Positions 60,747 through 64,000 of a DNA stretch of 64,000 nt are shown here, piece after piece; the stretch's first letter is position 1; each line of letters starts with the position of its first letter. The notes below the pieces were generated by a model, which was not told the DNA's origin, searched no databases, and saw only the letters and a list, made by a program, of their open reading frames with translations. The stretch lies in contig CM035354.1 of assembly GCA_020137815.1 (NCBI GenBank), positions 310,001 to 374,000 on the forward strand, written 5' to 3'. The translations under genes and the position numbers were made by a program. Source of the stretch: Hormiphora californensis. Its lineage: Eukaryota; Ctenophora; Tentaculata; Cydippida; Pleurobrachiidae.

Positions 60747-62084
60747 TTCTGTAGTTCGTGGACGAAATCGATAGAGCTCTCCAGCTCCAATTTTCACACT
60801 CAAAAGGCCTAATTAGTCGAGATCTAAGAGTTTTAAGGCAATAAGTTCATTCAGGAAATGGAAATGGAAATTTGCGGAAAACTGGGAGAAGAAAAGAGAA
60901 ACTATGTTTTATCGTGTCCCAAAATTTAAAGTCGAAAGATGCCATAGTTTTCACACAATTAATTGGAGATAGAGCACTGAGCAGTCTCAGTCATTTAAAA
61001 TCACACAGTATTATGTGACGTCTGAGTGACTGTCCCACATAATTACAAGCGAGATAACACTGTGGTGAATATTGAGGGTTGGATTTATCCCGCCTTTGGA
61101 CCATGAGCTATTTGTATCAATTTGTATCAATGAGAGACATGAGAGAGGAATTTCAAATAACTTTTTATCTTTTTTTGCCAAATTGCAATTTGCGTGTGAT
61201 TTATGTCTCGGGGTGAAGGCTAGGGGATGTTATACTGGGAATGTAGAGAAAGACTAGATAGAGATTGGATACCAGAATCTCATTATTATAGCCGGATTAC
61301 GGTTGTTTATTCATGAAATTCATATCAATTGTTTTCTAGTTTGAAAATGGGGCAGTTGGTTCCTATTATTCGATTGAACCAATCTATATTCACTACTGTG
61401 CCAATTTCAAAAATGTTTTTAAAAAATATGGAAAAAGGGTCGATGCTCTGGTCTCGAACCCGACGCCCTGAGTGTGACAGACAAGCTGCTATCAACTGAG
61501 CCAAATCCGCTCTTTTAATTTTAAATTTTAGTTGGTATATATATCATTTAATTGAATTTTCATATCGGTCATTCAAAAACACCTGAATATTTCTGAGGAA
61601 GTTTTAACTCTCCTCGACCCAATTTGTGTCTGTCGAGAGAGTCGCTGGGGGCGCAGAGACCGTGGACCGTATTTCGCGAGTACCCTCTGACATAGCCCTG
61701 ACCTCGTTTTGGTCCCTAAAAAGGGCGCCATGGGGAGGAAATGGTTCCCGTTATGCTAAAATCAAAATTCCGGGTGTTCTGCAATCCTCTTGGTGTCTAC
61801 TTTTCAGATCATTCTGATCCCTAACATCAGTATAGTATCACTGCACCGATAAGACTGTACCAGATTACCGAAAAGTAACATTTCATAATTGGATCATCTC
61901 AATTCACATTGCTGCATGTTATTGAATCTCATTGGAAGCATGTTGCCAGCAAAGTAACATTATTCAAATAGCATCATCGGCTGATCCCTTACCGGGGGAT
62001 TTGGCGAGCATCGAGTGGCATAGACGTGGGGCGCGAAACCAGTTATCTTGGGTTGTGTGCGCGCGAAACAGCTGTGAAATTCAG
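60747..62084. other. intergenic DNA
   Basis: No protein gene recognised; AT-rich, apart from the tRNA-like sequence at 61443-61513. Confidence 0.5.
61443..61513 (-). other. tRNA-like sequence (pseudogene or SINE head)
   Basis: Minus strand has an A box (TGGCTCAGTTGATAG) and a B box (GGTTCGAGACC) about 30 bases apart, with a mostly paired T arm. The D stem has an extra base and the acceptor strands do not pair, so a functional tRNA is unlikely. Confidence 0.45.
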
Positions 62085-62217
62085 CCATGGCCAGCGAAGA
62101 TTGGCCAATCTATTTGCGCATCCAGCGAAGATTGGCCAATATTGTTGAGGATTCGCGCATTAATGTTTGTAGATTGGCCAATTTTCACCATAATTGCCCG
62201 CGCGACCTTTACTAGGG
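62085..62217 (-). repeat. dispersed repeat, inverted copy of 54113-54237
   Basis: Reverse complement of the ATTGGCCAAT-bearing repeat at 54113, ending CGCGCGACCTTTACTAGGGT. One ATTGGCCAAT unit differs in spacing. Confidence 0.85.
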
Positions 62218-62831
62218 TAGCTTAAGGAATACCCGCGGTCGCAATTGTAGTGGGAAAACGGTAATGGAAAACAGAGATACGGTATGAAGACACGCAACTG
62301 TGGCCAAATGTGGCCACGCATTATGCAAAGTCTGTGTCTTATTACTGTAATTCCATTACGGTAATGCCACTATAACAAGCGGCAGCGATAGCGGCAATTG
62401 TAGAAGATATAACTACGCGTTAAAAGGTTGCTTGTGGTGAGAATAGTTTGTTTAAATTATATGTTCTATATTCTAACCCTCCCTAATTTACATTTGTTTC
62501 GGGGGGGGGGGGGGTGCACGTGAAACACAGTCTAGCTAGTACATTAGTACGGTGTTCAACAAAAAAAAAGCAAAAGCAAACTGTTTCTTTTAAATGCTGT
62601 AAGAAGGGCGCAGGCTTGACCAACCGCAGCGCTAGATCATGCTGAACAAGTGAACTTGACTAGTTTAGTACCCAAGTAAATCTAAGTAAAAAGAATGGCC
62701 CCGATTTACCTGAACCCCGATTTACCGTCTAAAAATATGTTCGAAATAGGGGTCGAAATGAGTGGTGCAATTAGTTAATTGATACTGTCATATCTCTGCG
62801 GATGAGATACAGAAACCATTTGGGGAGAGAT

Positions 62832-62961
62832 GTTGGTCGCGCGCGTTCAACTCTGTACCACATGAAGCAGGGTATTTCGCGAAACTTCGAACTTTACCGC
62901 GAAACTTCAAACCGCGAAACTTCAGTGTGTTTCGCGAGGTTGAGAGTTGAACGTGCGCGAC
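62832..62961. mobile_element. 130-bp inverted-repeat element
   Basis: TTGGTCGCGCGCGTTCAACT and its near complement bracket three copies of CCGCGAAACTTC-like units. Probably a small MITE; no clear target duplication. Confidence 0.55.
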
Positions 62962-64000
62962 CAACCTCAGTGTGTCTCCCGTCTTTTGGTAGCGTTGGAA
63001 AGGTCTGAAGACCCATCCAACGCAACCAAAATCAAGTCGTTATCTTAGGAGGAACCGGAAACTTGAATTTCGATTTGTGAGACGCAGTGAGTATGTCTAG
63101 TAATCCCAGTGCTGACAATATCGGTAGACCCCCTTTTTCGATTGTTTTTTTCTGACGACAAAACATCTTGAAAAAAATGATAAATCGAAAAAATACGAAA
63201 GACGAAAAGTTTTGGGTATCTTGTCGACCTTTAAATTGCTTGTTGAGTAAGACAACAAAGATGACTAGAATCAGCAAGTAGACAGAGCTTGAATTTTACA
63301 TTCCAACTCTACAGCTGGACCTAAAGATTCGAATCCTGGAGCTCCTTTACAAATGTTCGAGTGTGTGTAAGCACTATTACATAACACATCGACCAGATGC
63401 AGTGCAGTGTGGAGTGGCTATAAATACTTGAGTAATGTAGATGCGTGCAGCATGCCTGTAAAGCACTAAAGTCAAATTTCAAACTGACTTTCATCGCATT
63501 TATTTACAACCTAAATGGGCTACAAATTATGTATTCTCACTGGTGTATGCAGCACACAGTGTATGGTATGTAGTTGGTTGTATGATATAACTATAAGGGG
63601 TTGTTATGATGATTGCTGGTGACCATGGCAACCAATCACTCAGATTGGTTTCATCTCTTTTGGTGCGATGAATGCTAGAGATCTGATAATGCATATATAT
63701 CGCACTCTCATATCATCACACCGCTGATATTGAGAGATCAAGAATTATAATGAAGGGATATTATCGAGAAAGGGATCGTAATTACGATTAATAGAGCTAG
63801 CTGAGAAGATCATTCACGAGAGTTAGTATTGATATTTTTACATGGTACAATCTCCTAGGGTGCGCTAAGTTTCGTGTGCGATTGTGCGAACACAGAGCCG
63901 GGTGCCAAAGTTGGACCATATAAATAAAAAAGCGATGAATGTCAATGGCAGTGTGTACGTAACACTACAAAGAGGTAGAGAGAGAATAAGTAAATTGAAG
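62962..64000. other. intergenic DNA to window end
   Basis: No gene or mobile element recognised. GTGACCATGGCAACC at about 63620 is a partial X-box-like palindrome. Confidence 0.5.

Noticed and set aside
61443-61513. Functional tRNA gene
   Set aside because: A and B boxes are present, but acceptor and anticodon stems do not pair convincingly.

Overview
The window looks like nuclear DNA of an early-branching, probably aquatic animal; a sponge or similar non-bilaterian is my best guess. Evidence: spliced genes with short GT-AG introns, animal-specific families (Wnt, presenilin, a Polycomb-type chromodomain protein), a CR1-like LINE, and very dense microsatellites and foldback DNA transposons. 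Species cannot be fixed from the sequence. There is one 100-N assembly gap (18118-18217).

Layout. 1-2.1 kb: a 1.25 kb direct duplication made of 99-bp and 151-bp tandem repeats. 2.4-4.5 kb: a three-exon MFS transporter gene (+). 4.7-6.1 kb: the 5' half of a presenilin gene (-), tail-to-tail with the transporter. The same 109-bp MITE family has inserted at a 5' splice site in each of these two genes. About 6.5-12.04 kb: a CR1-like LINE whose ORF1 joins an AlkB-like 2OG-Fe(II) oxygenase domain to an SGNH esterase domain, followed by an ORF2 with an NPGP motif, an AP endonuclease and a reverse transcriptase. This is the most unusual system here. 12-18 kb: simple repeats and a 34-bp minisatellite with a CACGTG box in each unit. 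18.3-21.2 kb: the N-terminal half of a Wnt gene (-), with two DNA transposons in its first intron. 21.8-23.2 kb: another foldback. 25.8-29.9 kb: a dispersed repeat split by a 3.48 kb near-perfect palindrome filled with 32-bp satellite. 30.0-35.9 kb: a chromodomain (Polycomb CBX-like) gene (-). 37.4-41.4 kb: nested inverted repeats. 43.5-46.1 kb: repeats carrying RFX X-box-like palindromes, one split by a 1.34 kb foldback. 51.4-53.2 kb: a TIR element that carries the 3' end of a LINE ORF. 57.8-60.8 kb: three more inverted-repeat elements. The rest is intergenic, with TC-rich tracts and repeat fragments.

The host genes are developmental or cell-biological and show no operon-like relation. What ties the window together is its transposon ecology: several TIR families recognisable from their target-site duplications (8 bp hAT-like, TTAA piggyBac-like, TA Tc1/pogo-like, TAA Harbinger-like), repeatedly nested and lying within a few bases of splice sites. 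All exon boundaries were inferred by hand from splice motifs, phase and family conservation.
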